64,000 nt of DNA from Vreelandella sulfidaeris (GTDB lineage: Bacteria; Pseudomonadota; Gammaproteobacteria; Pseudomonadales; Halomonadaceae): contig AP019514.1 in assembly GCA_007182875.1 (NCBI GenBank), positions 2,728,001-2,792,000 of the forward strand, written 5' to 3'. Both the position numbers and the translations under genes were made by a program. Positions 1 to 10,973 of the stretch are shown here, one piece after another. The notes beneath the pieces are model-generated. The model was given only the letters and a program-made list of their open reading frames with translations. It had not been told where the DNA came from and did no database searches. Within the stretch, counting starts at the first letter, position 1; the number at the start of each line of letters is the position of its first letter.

Positions 1-509
1 CAGCCAGTAAAGAGCCCATAGCAACGTAGAGGCTAAGGCCATCACTATCCCAAACGGGTCGGCGAAAGAGACATCAAATACCGAGCCCCGCGTCGCGATG
101 ACCCATACGCCGGCATAGGCCACCAGCCCAGCCATAACATCCATGCGCGTCAATCGCTGCCCAAGCAAAGGCACAGCTAAGAACGCCATCGCTAAGGCCC
201 AGGTATAATTTAGCGCCATTGCCTCCCTGTCCTGGTAGGCGGTCATAGGCGGCGAACAACACCAAGTAATAGGCCACTGGGTTCATCAACCCCGCCCACG
301 CAGCGGTTTTCCAGCCGGTGCGAAGCGCTGTGGCTATATTGCCTTGCTTGACGACCAGCCCCCATCAACACCCAGGAAACAAGCGCCGCGAGCCACATCA
401 GCTCCAAAGGACTCATCCAAGCAAGTGCCACTTTAAAAGCTGTCGCCACGGTCGACCATAACGCGACAGCCCCTAACCCATAGAGGATAGCTTGCCGGTC
501 CTGACTCAT
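1..509 (-). CDS. EamA/DMT-family transporter (C-terminus outside window, frameshifted)
   Basis: Inner-membrane permease of the drug/metabolite transporter superfamily. The first residues after the ATG at 509 (SQDRQAILYGLGAVALWSTV) give the typical first EamA helix, and a second hydrophobic stretch around 74-289 (NPVAYYLVLFAAYDRLPGQ) continues the same fold in another frame. Frame breaks lie near 345 and near 220-260. The start overlaps the stop of the upstream selenoprotein-W-like gene by four bases (ATGA), so the two are probably co-transcribed. The substrate cannot be told from sequence. The gene runs off the left edge of the window. Confidence 0.75.
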
Positions 510-774
510 CGGTCGATATGCCCTAAATCTCGACCTGGCTCTAGCTGGTCCCGCACACGTTGTTTGAGAAGCTTGATATCGGGAAAACCACCATCCCGCT
601 TACGCTCCCATAACAAGACGTCATCAAACCAAATTTCGAACGTTCCGCCATGGAGGGAGCCAGCGAGACTTCGCTTAAGCCCTCGCCAAAGGTTGAAAGT
701 AATTCTTGTGCATACCAACCACTACGCAGAAGCCACTGGCATTGAGTGCAATAACGGATTCGAATACGTGACAT
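506..774 (-). CDS. SelT/SelW/SelH (Rdx) family protein, frameshifted
   Basis: Small thioredoxin-fold redox protein of about 90 residues. The N-terminal frame carries the CxxC motif (RYCTQCQW) where selenoprotein W has CxxU, so this is the cysteine form. The C-terminal frame has the family's EIWFDDVLLWERKRDGGFP block. The two halves are in different frames, joined near 655. The stop overlaps the start of the DMT transporter by four bases. The family is believed to act in thiol redox chemistry, but its partners are unknown. The family call is firm and the function is not. Confidence 0.8.
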
Positions 775-885
775 CCACGAACTCCCAGAAAAGTTAATAT
801 GGCAACCTTAAACGATATACTCTCATTTAGAGATAGCCTGAGTTAGATAGCGCTTGAAATAGATAGAAACCGCCAAGGACCTCCA

Positions 886-2191
886 ATGGCCGAACATAAC
901 ATTTCACAATCTCGCCTGTATGAATGGTTAACAGGCGATGAAGATAGTCGCATGTGCGCCGACATACCTGAAGGTGCGTGTAACGAACAACCGCGCAACT
1001 TTTTCCTACACTTATGGGCGTCTTTGGGCAATAAGCTGGCTGACGAGCTGTCTAGCGCACGCTTAGTTTTGCCATGGCTGATGGGTATTATCGGCGCTCC
1101 GGTATGGATGGTAGGCCTGCTAGTGCCCATCCGTGAGGCAGGCGCCTTACTTCCACAAATTTTGTGGCTGGCTTTATCCGCTTAAAGCCTAAGCGCAAGT
1201 GGGTATGGGTAGCCGGCGCATTGATCCAAGCGCTAGCGGCACTAACACTGCCGTACTTGCATTAGTCGCCTCGGGCTCTTTGGGGGTGCGTTAGTTCTTG
1301 CGACGCTAGTTCTGCTGTCCCTTGCTCGGGGTTTATCGTCTATCGCGACGAAAGACGTACTGGGCAAAACAATTGCCAAGCGCCGCCGCGGTACGTTAAT
1401 GGGCTGGAGCGGCAGCATTGCCGGTTGCGCCACACTCGCAGCAGGAGCTGTTTTAATGCTGCTCGATAGCCAGTCCAGTGGCTACATTGTGGCTATATTA
1501 CTAGCGGTTGCTGCTAGCGGTTGGTTAATGAATGCCTTGGCCGCAGCCCGCATTAAAGAGACATCTGGCGCCATAGAAGGAGGAGAAAGCGGCTGGAGCA
1601 GCCTTAAACAGGGTTTATCGTTACTCAAAAAAGACCGCACTTTTTACACTTTAATCTTGCCAGGGCGTTGCTACTCTCAAGTGCGCTCGCCCTGCCGTAC
1701 ATCACCTGCTGGGGCAAGACCAAAGCGGTACCGACCTCAGCGGCTTAGGCATATTGATTGTGGTATCCGGACTTGCCGCGATGGTAGCAAGCCCCGTTTG
1801 GGGGAAACGCGCGGATCAGTCGAGCCGAGGCGTCATGCGTGATGCAGCGATCGGTACCGCTATTTGCTGTTTACTGGGCGCCAGCTTAGCCTGGTTACCC
1901 GGCGGATGGGCGCAAAGCATTTGGCCTTATGCTGTGGTATACGCGTTATTGGTCATTATTCACCATGGCGTACGCCTAGGACGTAAAACTTACCTAGTTG
2001 ACATGGCAGGCCAAGATAATCGCGCGCTTTATGTTGCTCTCTAACACCCTTACAGGCCTATTAATGCTGCTCGTAGGTGGCATTATTGGTGCCCTGCTCA
2101 ATGGTTTGGCAGTACTGTATTGCTAATAATTCTTGCCACTACCGCGGTTGGGGCAATACTAAGCGCGCACCGATTACCCGAAGTAGAGTGA
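886..2191 (+). CDS. MFS transporter, frameshifted
   Basis: Twelve-helix type major facilitator permease of about 430 residues, split over at least three frames (886-1185, about 1200-1675 and about 1690-2191). Hydrophobic segments such as PWLMGIIGAPVWMVGLLVPI and the loop WGKRADQSSRGVMRD between helices 6-8 fit an MFS protein. Frame breaks lie near 1165, 1260 and 1665, with another before 2044, after which the reading ends at a TGA at 2189-2191. I start it at the ATG at 886. There is no partner gene that names a substrate. Confidence 0.75.
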
Positions 2192-2301
2192 AGCAGCACC
2201 GCCAATCTTGATAAAACGCAAGCCCTCATTAGAAAGCGCTATCAACGTTAGGATAATGTTCATGATTGCAATGCGTGACAACGCTCGCCATGATAGGCCC
2301 A

Positions 2302-2330
2302 AATAAAAGTAATGTATGAACACTTTTATT
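2302..2330. promoter_or_regulatory. Inverted repeat upstream of the LOV gene
   Basis: Perfect 9-bp arms AATAAAAGT and ACTTTTATT are separated by 11 bases, giving a 20-bp centre-to-centre spacing of about two helical turns. A second, imperfect inverted repeat (CACTT...ATTAT / ATAAT.AAGTG) overlaps it and reaches about 2349. It lies about 100 bp before the LOV start and about 110 bp after the MFS stop. It could be an operator for the LOV gene or, less likely given the weak stem, a terminator for the MFS gene. Confidence 0.4.
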
Positions 2331-2427
2331 ATTCTACTTATAATAAGTGATTAGAAATTCAGCCAGTTTATGGACAAAAACCACCTTGAACGGCTGAAAG
2401 GACTGGAGCTACTACAGGACCCCCTTG

Positions 2428-2849
2428 ATGAAACGATCTCCCTTGATTAGCCCAGAGTTGCTCGAACGTATTGTTGACGCGTCGGATGACGGTATTGTTG
2501 TTGCCGAACGAGAAGGGGATGAAAATATCCTCATCTACGTTAACAAAGGGTTTGAGCGCTTAACGGGCTATAGTGCGGATGAAATACTGTATCGCGACTG
2601 CCGTTTTTACAAAACGAAGATCGTGATCAGGATGCGCTAATCTCAATTCGTGAAGCACTGAACGATGGCCGCTCCTCACGTGAAGTACTGCGTAATTATC
2701 GCAAAGACGGCACCATGTTTTGGAATGAGCTATCCATTACCCCGGTCTACGACGAAGCTGATGAGCTAATGTATTACATTGGCGTACAAAAGGATGTGAC
2801 TGAACGCGTAGAAGCGCAGCTTGCATTAGCGGAGCTACAAAACCACTAG
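2428..2849 (+). CDS. Short LOV blue-light receptor protein, one frameshift
   Basis: Single-domain PAS/LOV protein of about 140 residues with short flanking helices and no effector domain. The N-terminus reads ELLERIVDASDDGIVVAERE, followed by ILIYVNKGFERLTGYSADEI and then YRDCRF. The Cys codon at 2599-2601 sits where LOV domains (consensus NCRFLQ) form the flavin-cysteinyl adduct. Five T's at 2604-2608 break the frame; one more T restores RFLQNEDRDQDA. The downstream frame has NYRKDG, FWNELSI and GVQKDV, carrying the Asn, Asn and Gln that contact FMN. The whole matches my memory of Pseudomonas putida SB1-LOV and SB2-LOV. Start chosen at ATG 2428 with AGGA at 2416-2419; a start at 2370 is in another frame. 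Output partner unknown. Confidence 0.85.
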
Positions 2850-3050
2850 ATATTGGCGAAAGATTAACTTTCTCACTAAAAAAAAGCCATCAATGCTTGA
2901 ACTTCATCCCAACTGGCGTTATATAGCGGCAAGGCGCGCGAAATGCGCTAGGCGCTTCACTTTATAGAAAGCATGTGCTTAATGGTTCGCATATGAAAAC
3001 AAGTGAAGCCATTGTTACGCCGGCACGCCGGCTGGGTTGGAGGACATCAC

Positions 3051-3263
3051 ATGAGCCGTGATCCCCTAAGTCGTGACACGTTTACTAATGAAGCACTCGA
3101 CACCGAAGAGTTCGAAAGCTTAGATGCCGTCAATGATGACCACTACGGTAAAAGTAAACCAAGTAAAGCGGACAGTTTGCGCGCGCGTCGCCAAGTGGAA
3201 GCGTGGTTAGAAGAACGCCGATTACAGCGCGCCATTGAAGATGACTGGGACGAAGAAGAGTAA
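3051..3263 (+). CDS. PA3496-family small acidic protein
   Basis: Intact 70-residue acidic protein beginning MSRDPLSRDTFTNEALDTEE and ending in a charged helix (ARRQVEAWLEERRLQRAIED) followed by DDWDEEE. The C-terminal arrangement of R/K-rich helix and acidic tail is that of the PA3496 family, annotated as putative envelope integrity protein in pseudomonads. The start at 3051 is preceded by GGAGG at 3039-3043, which decides it over an upstream in-frame start at 3003. Biochemical function is unknown. Confidence 0.75.
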   Translation: MSRDPLSRDTFTNEALDTEEFESLDAVNDDHYGKSKPSKADSLRARRQVEAWLEERRLQRAIEDDWDEEE

Positions 3264-3277
3264 GTCTAGAACGGTGC

Positions 3278-3301
3278 GGCCTTCTCAATAATGAGAGGGC
3301 C
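3278..3301 (+). terminator. Possible terminator hairpin after the PA3496-like gene
   Basis: Ten-base arms (GGCCTTCTCA / TGAGAGGGCC, one G-T pair) close a four-base ATAA loop 15 bases after the stop. No T-tract follows, so it may only be a stabilising hairpin. Confidence 0.4.
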
Positions 3302-3416
3302 CAGCCTGCCAACTAGCAAGCAACCTAGCCTTTCCTGGCCCAGACCACTATCATCACTCCTTAACCAGTAGTTTGCTGCTGTCACTTTATTCCTTTCAAC
3401 AACCTAACGGATCTCC

Positions 3417-5076
3417 ATGGCGCAATACGTTTTCACCATGAATCGGGTTGGCAAAGTAGTGCCTCCCAAAAGCAAATTCTCAAGGATATTTCGCTATCGT
3501 TTTTTCCTGGCGCCAAAATTGGCGTATTGGGTCTTAACGGTTCGGGTAAATCCACACTGCTGCGCATTATGGCCGGTGTCGATAAAGAGTTTGAAGGTGA
3601 AGCTCGTCCGATGCCTGGCATCAACATTGGCTACCTTCCCCAGGAGCCGGAGCTGGACGATGAGAAAAACGTCCGCGACACCGTGGAAGAAGCGCTAGGG
3701 GCGATTAAAGAAGCGCAAGAAAAATTAGATGCAGTGTACGCAGCCTATGCAGAACCAGACGCCGACTTCGATGCCCTAGCGAGCGAACAGGCACGGTTGG
3801 AAAATATTATCGAAGCGGCCGATGCGCATAACCTTGAGCGCAAGCTGGACGTGGCTGCCGAAGCGCTCCGCCTCCCCCCTTGGGATGCCAAAGTAGGTAA
3901 TTTGTCAGGTGGCGAGCGCCGCCGTGTCGCGCTTTGCCGCTTGCTGCTCTCTAGCCCGGATATGCTGCTGCTGGATGAGCCTACCAACCACCTTGACGCA
4001 GAATCGGTGGCTTGGCTTGAGCGCTTCTTGCATGACTACAACGGCACGGTAGTGGCCATCACCCACGACCGCTACTTCCCTGGATAACGTGGCTGGCTGG
4101 ATTCTTGAGCTAGACCGTGGCCAAGGCATACCGTTTGAAGGCAACTACTCCCAGTGGCTTGAGCAAAAGACCAGCGCTTGAATCAAGAAGCCAAGCAGGA
4201 AGCCTCGCGCCAGAAAGCCATTAGGCATGAGCTTGAGTGGGTACGTAGTAATGCCAAAGGCCGCCAGGCGAAAAGCAAGGCCCGTTTGAATCGCTTTGAA
4301 GAGATGCAGTCCGGCGACTTCCAAAAGCGTAATGAAACCAATGAGATTTATATTCCGCCTGGCCCACGGCTCGGGGACAAGGTCATTGAGTTTCATAACG
4401 TCACCAAACGATTCGATGACAAACTGCTTTATCAGGATTTGTCTTTCACGATTCCTCCCGGCGCCATTGTCGGTATTGTGGGCGGCAACGGGGCAGGCAA
4501 ATCGACCATGTTCCAGCTTATTACCGGCAAACAGCAACCGGATGCTGGCGAGGTGGTGATTGGTGAGACTGTCGATATCGCCTACGTTGAGCAGCTTCGC
4601 GACAACTTGGACGATAAGCAGACCGTCTGGGAGGCCGTCTCCGATGGTCAGGACATCCTCAACATTAATGGCTACGAAGTCTCTTCTCGTGCCTATGTGG
4701 GTCGCTTTAATTTTAAGGGCAACGACCAGCAGAAGCGCTTATCGGAGCTTTCCGGTGGTGAGCGCGGCCGCTTACAACTCGCCCAAACGCTCAAACAAGG
4801 CGCTAACGTTTTGCTTCTTGATGAGCCCTCTAACGACTTGGATATTGAAACCCTGCGGGCACTGGAAGACGCACTACTGGCCTTCCCTGGCTGCGCCATG
4901 GTGATCTCTCACGATCGTTGGTTCCTGGACCGTATTGCTACGCATATTATGGCCTTCGAAGGTGATTCAGAAGTGGTGCTATTTGAGGGCAACTACGCAG
5001 AGTACGAAGAAGACCATAAAAGCGGGTCGGTACCGATACACCTAAGCGCATGAAGTACAAACGTATTGATGCCTAA
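3417..5076 (+). CDS. ettA: Energy-dependent translational throttle protein EttA, multiply frameshifted
   Basis: ABC-F ATPase that binds the ribosomal E site and gates entry of initiation complexes into elongation according to ADP/ATP. The N-terminus [17 protein letters not shown] is diagnostic. Two ATPase domains are visible: Walker [10 protein letters not shown], signature LSGGERRR and Walker [12 protein letters not shown] in the first; [18 protein letters not shown] and [11 protein letters not shown] in the second. The linker between them contains the R/K-rich PtIM region ([20 protein letters not shown]). Frame breaks lie near 3475-3510, at about 4077 (one extra C in RYFLDN), near 4175 and near 5018. 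Repairing the last gives the family C-terminus MKYKRIDA ending at 5076. No other substitution would block ATP hydrolysis. Confidence 0.93.
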
Positions 5077-5112
5077 TAATTCGTTTCTATCTGCAATAGA
5101 TGTTGAGAGTAC

Positions 5113-5138
5113 AAGGCCCCGCTTAGCGGGGCCTTTTT
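5113..5138 (+). terminator. Rho-independent terminator of ettA
   Basis: Perfect 10-bp stem AAGGCCCCGC / GCGGGGCCTT with a three-base TTA loop, followed by TTT, 37 bases after the ettA stop. The A's on the left arm make it potentially bidirectional, so it may also serve coq7 arriving from the other side. Confidence 0.9.
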
Positions 5139-5194
5139 CGTTTGCGATGGCGCTGTAGCAACGCTACATTCATCAGCTACGTCGTGAATGTGTT

Positions 5195-5834
5195 TTATAA
5201 GTGATAAACGCTTTTAGTGATTGCTTTCGAGGCAAGACGCATTCCCCATTTCACCGGCGCTGGAAAGCGTACGCCTCCCGACTCTGAGGCAAGATGCGCG
5301 TGATGCGCTTCATCAACCGCTATTTGACGCAGTATGGCACGTGAGCGATTGTCGCCTAAGGGAAGCGACTTTTGGTGTGCATCAAGTTGCTTCACAGACT
5401 GTTCTTCGGTCGCTGCTACGAAACCTAAGCTAACGCGATCGCTTACTGCCCCCGTCGCGGCCCCGATGCCAAATGAAGCTACATAAAAGAATGGGTTTAA
5501 ATAACTGGCGCGGCTGTGCAACTGCTCCAGACGCTCGTCACACCATGCCTGATGATCGGTTTCCTCCAACGCTGACTGCTCCATCTGCCTACGCGCATGA
5601 GGGAGCTTCGCCGTCATCCCTGCCCTTGGTACAGCGCTTGGAGACACACTTCACCGGAATGATTAATGCGCATTATACCCGCTGCATGGCGGCGCTCTTG
5701 ATCATCAAGCGCTCCATCGATCACACCTTCAGCAGGATTAGTGCGTTGCGAAGAGGCAGCATGCGGCATTAGCGTACGTAAAGGGTATCAAACTGATGAA
5801 TAATACGATCTGAACGACTCTGGTGACGATCCAT
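5195..5834 (-). CDS. coq7: 2-nonaprenyl-3-methyl-6-methoxy-1,4-benzoquinol hydroxylase (Coq7), frameshifted
   Basis: Di-iron monooxygenase of ubiquinone biosynthesis, hydroxylating demethoxyubiquinol on the membrane. The C-terminal 150 residues are in one frame and carry [31 protein letters not shown] and DEAHHAHL, which supply the carboxylate and ExxH iron ligands. The N-terminus begins at ATG 5834 ([19 protein letters not shown]) and continues through [15 protein letters not shown] in a shifted frame, with breaks near 5765 and 5645. Total length of about 213 residues fits the bacterial short Coq7. It is convergent with ettA. Confidence 0.9.
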
Positions 5835-5873
5835 GGCAACACTCCATTGTTTGACGATAGCGGGTTGCTTTGC

Positions 5874-6232
<359 letters not shown>

Positions 6233-6257
6233 TTACAAGCAATGCTGGCCGTCACGA

Positions 6258-7129
6258 TTAACGGAAGCGACGCTGCGCCAGTAGATGCCTAACCAAGGGA
6301 GCGAGTATTAGCTCCATTGCCAGCGACATCCTGGCGCCAGGTACCACCAATGTATGCGGGCGGGTCATAAACGAGTCTTTAATCATCGCCAGCAGCCAAG
6401 GGAAATCAACAGTGGAGGGGTCTCGGAATCGGATGACCACGAACGACTCTGCGTCAGTAGGAATATCTTGCACTTCAAAGGGGTTAGAAGTATCGACGGT
6501 AGGTACACGCTGAAAATTAATGTGGGTACGCGAAAACTGCGGTTGAATATAGCGCACGTAGTCGTCCATCCGGCCCAAGATAGTGTCAATGACGGCTTCT
6601 TGTGAATAGCCACGTAGCTTGGTGTCACGGTCAATTTTTGAATCCACTCTAGATTCATGGTCGGTGCGACGCCTACCAACAGATCCACATGACGAGCAAT
6701 ATCGTACTCTTCAGTGACCAGTCCACCGTGCAAGCCTTCATAAAATAGCAAGTCTGTTCCACAGGGCAGTGATTGCCATTCGGTGAAAGTGCCTACACGG
6801 TAGCCCGCTTCAATTTTCTGCTTATCTTCGGCGTGAATATAATGCCGAAAAGTACCCGAACCATGTTCGCCATACTCGCTGAACAGCCCTTCCAGACGAT
6901 CCAGCAAGTTAGCTTCAACCGCAAAATGAGAAAGCTCATCTTTTCGCTCAGGTTCTTCACGGAAGATACGGTGCAAATCATCGCGGGTGTAGCGGTGAAA
7001 GGCATCGCCATCAACCACCGCAGCATGCACATCTTCACGCAGAAACATCCGCTCAAAGCTGCGCCGAACGGTGGTAGTACCCGCACCTGAAGAGCCAGTC
7101 ACCGCAATAATCGGATACTCCCGCGACAT
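6258..7129 (-). CDS. prkB: Phosphoribulokinase family protein (PrkB-like), frameshifted
   Basis: P-loop kinase with Walker A GSSGAGTTTV at residues 12-21, followed by DGDAFHRYTRDD and the LLFYEGLHGGLV block of phosphoribulokinases. About 290 residues, the length of the non-Calvin enterobacterial/gammaproteobacterial PrkB type. One frame break sits near 6640 between LEWIQK and IDRDTKLRGYS. No RuBisCO or other Calvin gene lies in the window, so a role in CO2 fixation is unsupported; the physiological role of this paralogue is not established. Its ATG overlaps the TGA of the upstream thioesterase by one base (TGATG), implying translational coupling. Confidence 0.88.
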
Positions 7130-7569
7130 CAGCCATTCCTCGCGTGGGCAAGCGCTTGTTTAACCTGTTCAGGCACTTCAACCGGACGCCCAGTGGCTAA
7201 ATCGACCAGCAGTTGGTTGACCCGTGCTGTTGCCACTATCTGCTGAGAATCGACTTGGTAAATACGCTGGTAAATCGTCAACGCTTTACCCTGTGGCTCA
7301 GGCACGGCAGTCGCAATCATTAATGCGTCAGGCCAGCGTGCTTCATGTTGATACTGTACCGCGAGATCAGCGACAACCGAAGGATATCCATGCATATCCC
7401 ACTCGGGCAGATCCAGCGCTGCAAAGGCTTGAATTCGCGCCTCATGCAGCAAAGATACCAGTGCATCATGCCCCAAGTGGCGCCCGTAATTCATATCGGT
7501 TACCCGCACTGTCAAAGGATGCCGATGAATAACCGCTTCCGCGGGAAAGTCCAGCGTGACACGCTCCAT
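7129..7569 (-). CDS. Acyl-CoA thioesterase, hotdog fold (YbgC/4HBT type)
   Basis: Intact 146-residue hotdog-fold protein. The pattern RVTDMNYGRHLGHDALVSLLHEAR matches the 4-hydroxybenzoyl-CoA thioesterase family, in which the Asp/Asn region and the following helix form the active site, here with N in place of the more common D. Substrate is unknown. It heads a two-gene unit with prkB (TGATG overlap). Confidence 0.8.
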   Translation of the reverse strand: MERVTLDFPAEAVIHRHPLTVRVTDMNYGRHLGHDALVSLLHEARIQAFAALDLPEWDMHGYPSVVADLAVQYQHEARWPDALMIATAVPEPQGKALTIYQRIYQVDSQQIVATARVNQLLVDLATGRPVEVPEQVKQALAHARNG

Positions 7570-7650
7570 GTCTGTTTCCTCGTCAGTGGATTAGGAAGCC
7601 TCTGATTAATCGGGTATCCGTTTAGTAGTTACCTTCAGTGCCAGGCTTAC

Positions 7651-8951
<1,301 letters not shown>

Positions 8952-9017
8952 GTGCATCCTTCTCAAACGGGAGAGCGTTATCGGCGGCATTATGCCACAG
9001 CATGGCAACGAGTGGGC

Positions 9018-9524
9018 TCAGGAGGAGGGCTTGTTATCATTGCGGGTGTCACTACTATCTCCCTCAGGCTGCTCCGCATCGCCAGGCTCGTCGGTTTGGC
9101 CGGGCTGATTCAAGGTGTTTTGCCAAAAGCGCATGTTCTCTTCGGCTAGTTCGCGCATAAACTCCAACGGTGTGTTACGCATCGCCTGCTTCCACTGGCT
9201 TTGTAGGCGTTTTTGCTGCTCTAACATCAGTTGCGTGCCCTGCTCTAGATAACGCGACAGTGGCAACGGTGATGTCATATCGTAAACACGAATTAACTGT
9301 GCCAACAGATCGTTAGAAAACACTTCCGCCTCGCTGTCCGCCTGCTCCTGCTCGATAATGATGGAAAGCAAAATAGTGCGCGTCAGGTCTTCTCCGCTTT
9401 TGGCATCTTCCACCCGAAACGGCTCTTCTTCGATGATTAAATGACGTAGATCCTCCAGCGTGACATAACGACTTTGCTGAGTATCGTACAACCTTCGGTT
9501 AGCATACTTGCGAATAACGCGCAC
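9018..9524 (-). CDS. phaR: Polyhydroxyalkanoate synthesis repressor PhaR
   Basis: Intact 168-residue regulator. The N-terminal DNA-binding half (MRVIRKYANRRLYDTQQSRY, residues 1-60) is highly characteristic, followed by the PHB accumulation domain around residues 65-110 (DLLAQLIRVYDMTSPLPLSR). The C-terminal tail is acidic and low in complexity. PhaR binds PHA granules and DNA and represses phasin and its own gene when no polymer is present. No pha synthesis genes are in the window. RBS AAGGAG lies directly before the ATG at 9524. Confidence 0.95.
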   Translation of the reverse strand: MRVIRKYANRRLYDTQQSRYVTLEDLRHLIIEEEPFRVEDAKSGEDLTRTILLSIIIEQEQADSEAEVFSNDLLAQLIRVYDMTSPLPLSRYLEQGTQLMLEQQKRLQSQWKQAMRNTPLEFMRELAEENMRFWQNTLNQPGQTDEPGDAEQPEGDSSDTRNDNKPSS

Positions 9525-9658
9525 GGTGCATCTCCTTAAACGCGATAGGGGTTTTTATTCCCGTTACTGGTATTGTGCCTGCACCACGCGCCCATGCAAG
9601 CCACCTTGCTATATTGATAAGCGCACTGCGCCTGTTCTGTGACCAATAGACCAACACT

Positions 9659-10371
9659 ATGAATTTGATATTGCTCGACCCTAACGATCTTACCGACGAC
9701 GGCCACGTCTGCATCACCGACCCACGTCGACTGACACATCTGCGCGACGTCCATCGTTCAACCCCAGGCGACCTTCTGACGGTGGGAGTACAGGGCGGCA
9801 ACATGGGCAAAGCACTGTTAAAGAGCTCACCGCGGAACGCGCGTATTTCAAGTTGGAAACCCTTGAAGAGCCACCGCCACCACCGTTACCCGTGCATCTA
9901 GTGTTGGCCCTGCCCCGCCCACGGATGCTAGCGCGCACCCTAGAGCACGTAACCGCATTGGGCGTAAAAGAGATTACCCTGCTGCATACCAAACGGGTAG
10001 AAAAAAGCTACTGGCAGTCCCCTGAATTACGCCCTGATAAAATTCACCAGCACCTGCTCTTAGGCTTGGAGCAAGCGCGCGATACACAGCTACCCATTGT
10101 CACCTTGAGCAAAGGCTTCCGCCCCTTTCTTGAGCAGCAATTGCCCGGTTTACTTAGCCAACGAAGAGGCCTGCTCGCCCACCCTGGCATGCCAAATGCC
10201 TGCCCAAGAAATATCAATGAACCTACTTTATTACTGGTAGGCCCAGAGGGTGGCTTTATTAACTGGGAAGTTGAGCAACTGCTAGCGGCTGGCTGCGAGG
10301 GAATGCATCTTGGCCCGCGCATTTTACGTGTCGAAACAGCCGTGACCGCGCTACTGTCACGGCTGTTTTAA
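9659..10371 (+). CDS. rsmE: 16S rRNA (uracil(1498)-N(3))-methyltransferase RsmE, frameshifted
   Basis: SPOUT-class SAM methyltransferase acting on 30S subunits. The PUA-like N-terminal part (DPRRLTHLRDVHRSTPGDLL) is in one frame and the catalytic part in the next, with a break near 9818. The second half contains LVHLVLALPRPRM-like strand, HTKRVEKSYW and the trefoil-knot signature LLVGPEGGF followed by LGPRILRVETAVTALL. About 238 residues. It stands divergent from phaR and ends seven bases before the stop of the convergent protease gene. Confidence 0.92.
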
Positions 10372-10378
10372 GCGGCGA

Positions 10379-10931
10379 TTAAGACTGGTTATCTTCGGGG
10401 TCATGGGGAACAACGTCAGCGTTTTCCCCACACTCTGGATCTTGCAAGAAGGTGTTACGCACATCAAGCAAGCCTAAATGACTAATCGTGCGGCGACCTA
10501 GCAGTAACGGATAATTCATTTCTTCACGATCACGCAGGCTGAACTGTTCTTCGTAAATAGTATCCCCATACAAACTTCCAACAGCACGACTGGGCGCTCA
10601 TCGCGCCCCCAGCGCCACGCACGGCAAGCTCACGGTAGAGGGGACGCTCGATTTGATCGCTAAACACATCACCACTCGCCTGATCTTCAAGCTTCAGACG
10701 AAAGCGCACCCACTCTTGGTCATCTTTTTCAAAAAGCTCAATATTTCGCGCATCGAGGGAGGAGGTTAAGGCCCCACTATCGAGTTTGGCTTTTACTTCG
10801 ATATCCCAGGGCTGTAGCGTTGCTTTTTCAACCCAGCCGAAGACTTGTTCGTCATCAGCCATCGTCACAGAGGCTGAGAGCAACCCACCCATCAATATAC
10901 CGCCAATCAACAGTTTATCCATTAATTGCAT
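10379..10931 (-). CDS. Retropepsin-like (ATP-dependent zinc protease family) periplasmic protein, frameshifted
   Basis: Exported protein of about 184 residues with a signal peptide (MDKLLIGGILMGGLLSAS, cleavage likely near MAD). The mature part has FGWVEKATLQPWDIEVKAK and LDSGALTSSLDA, where DSGA is the retropepsin-type catalytic motif of the family annotated as putative ATP-dependent zinc protease or RimK/LysX-associated protein. It ends with MNYPLLLGRRTISHLGLLDV. The frame breaks near 10600. Actual proteolytic activity and metal use are unproven for the family. The next gene on this strand is the lytic transglycosylase, 42 bp upstream. Confidence 0.75.
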
Positions 10932-10973
10932 AGCATCATCCTTGGTCCATTTAAATCACTTCACAATCATTGC

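Noticed and set aside
6258-7129. Calvin-cycle CO2 fixation.
   Set aside because: Only a PrkB-type kinase is present; no RuBisCO, carboxysome or other Calvin genes in the window.
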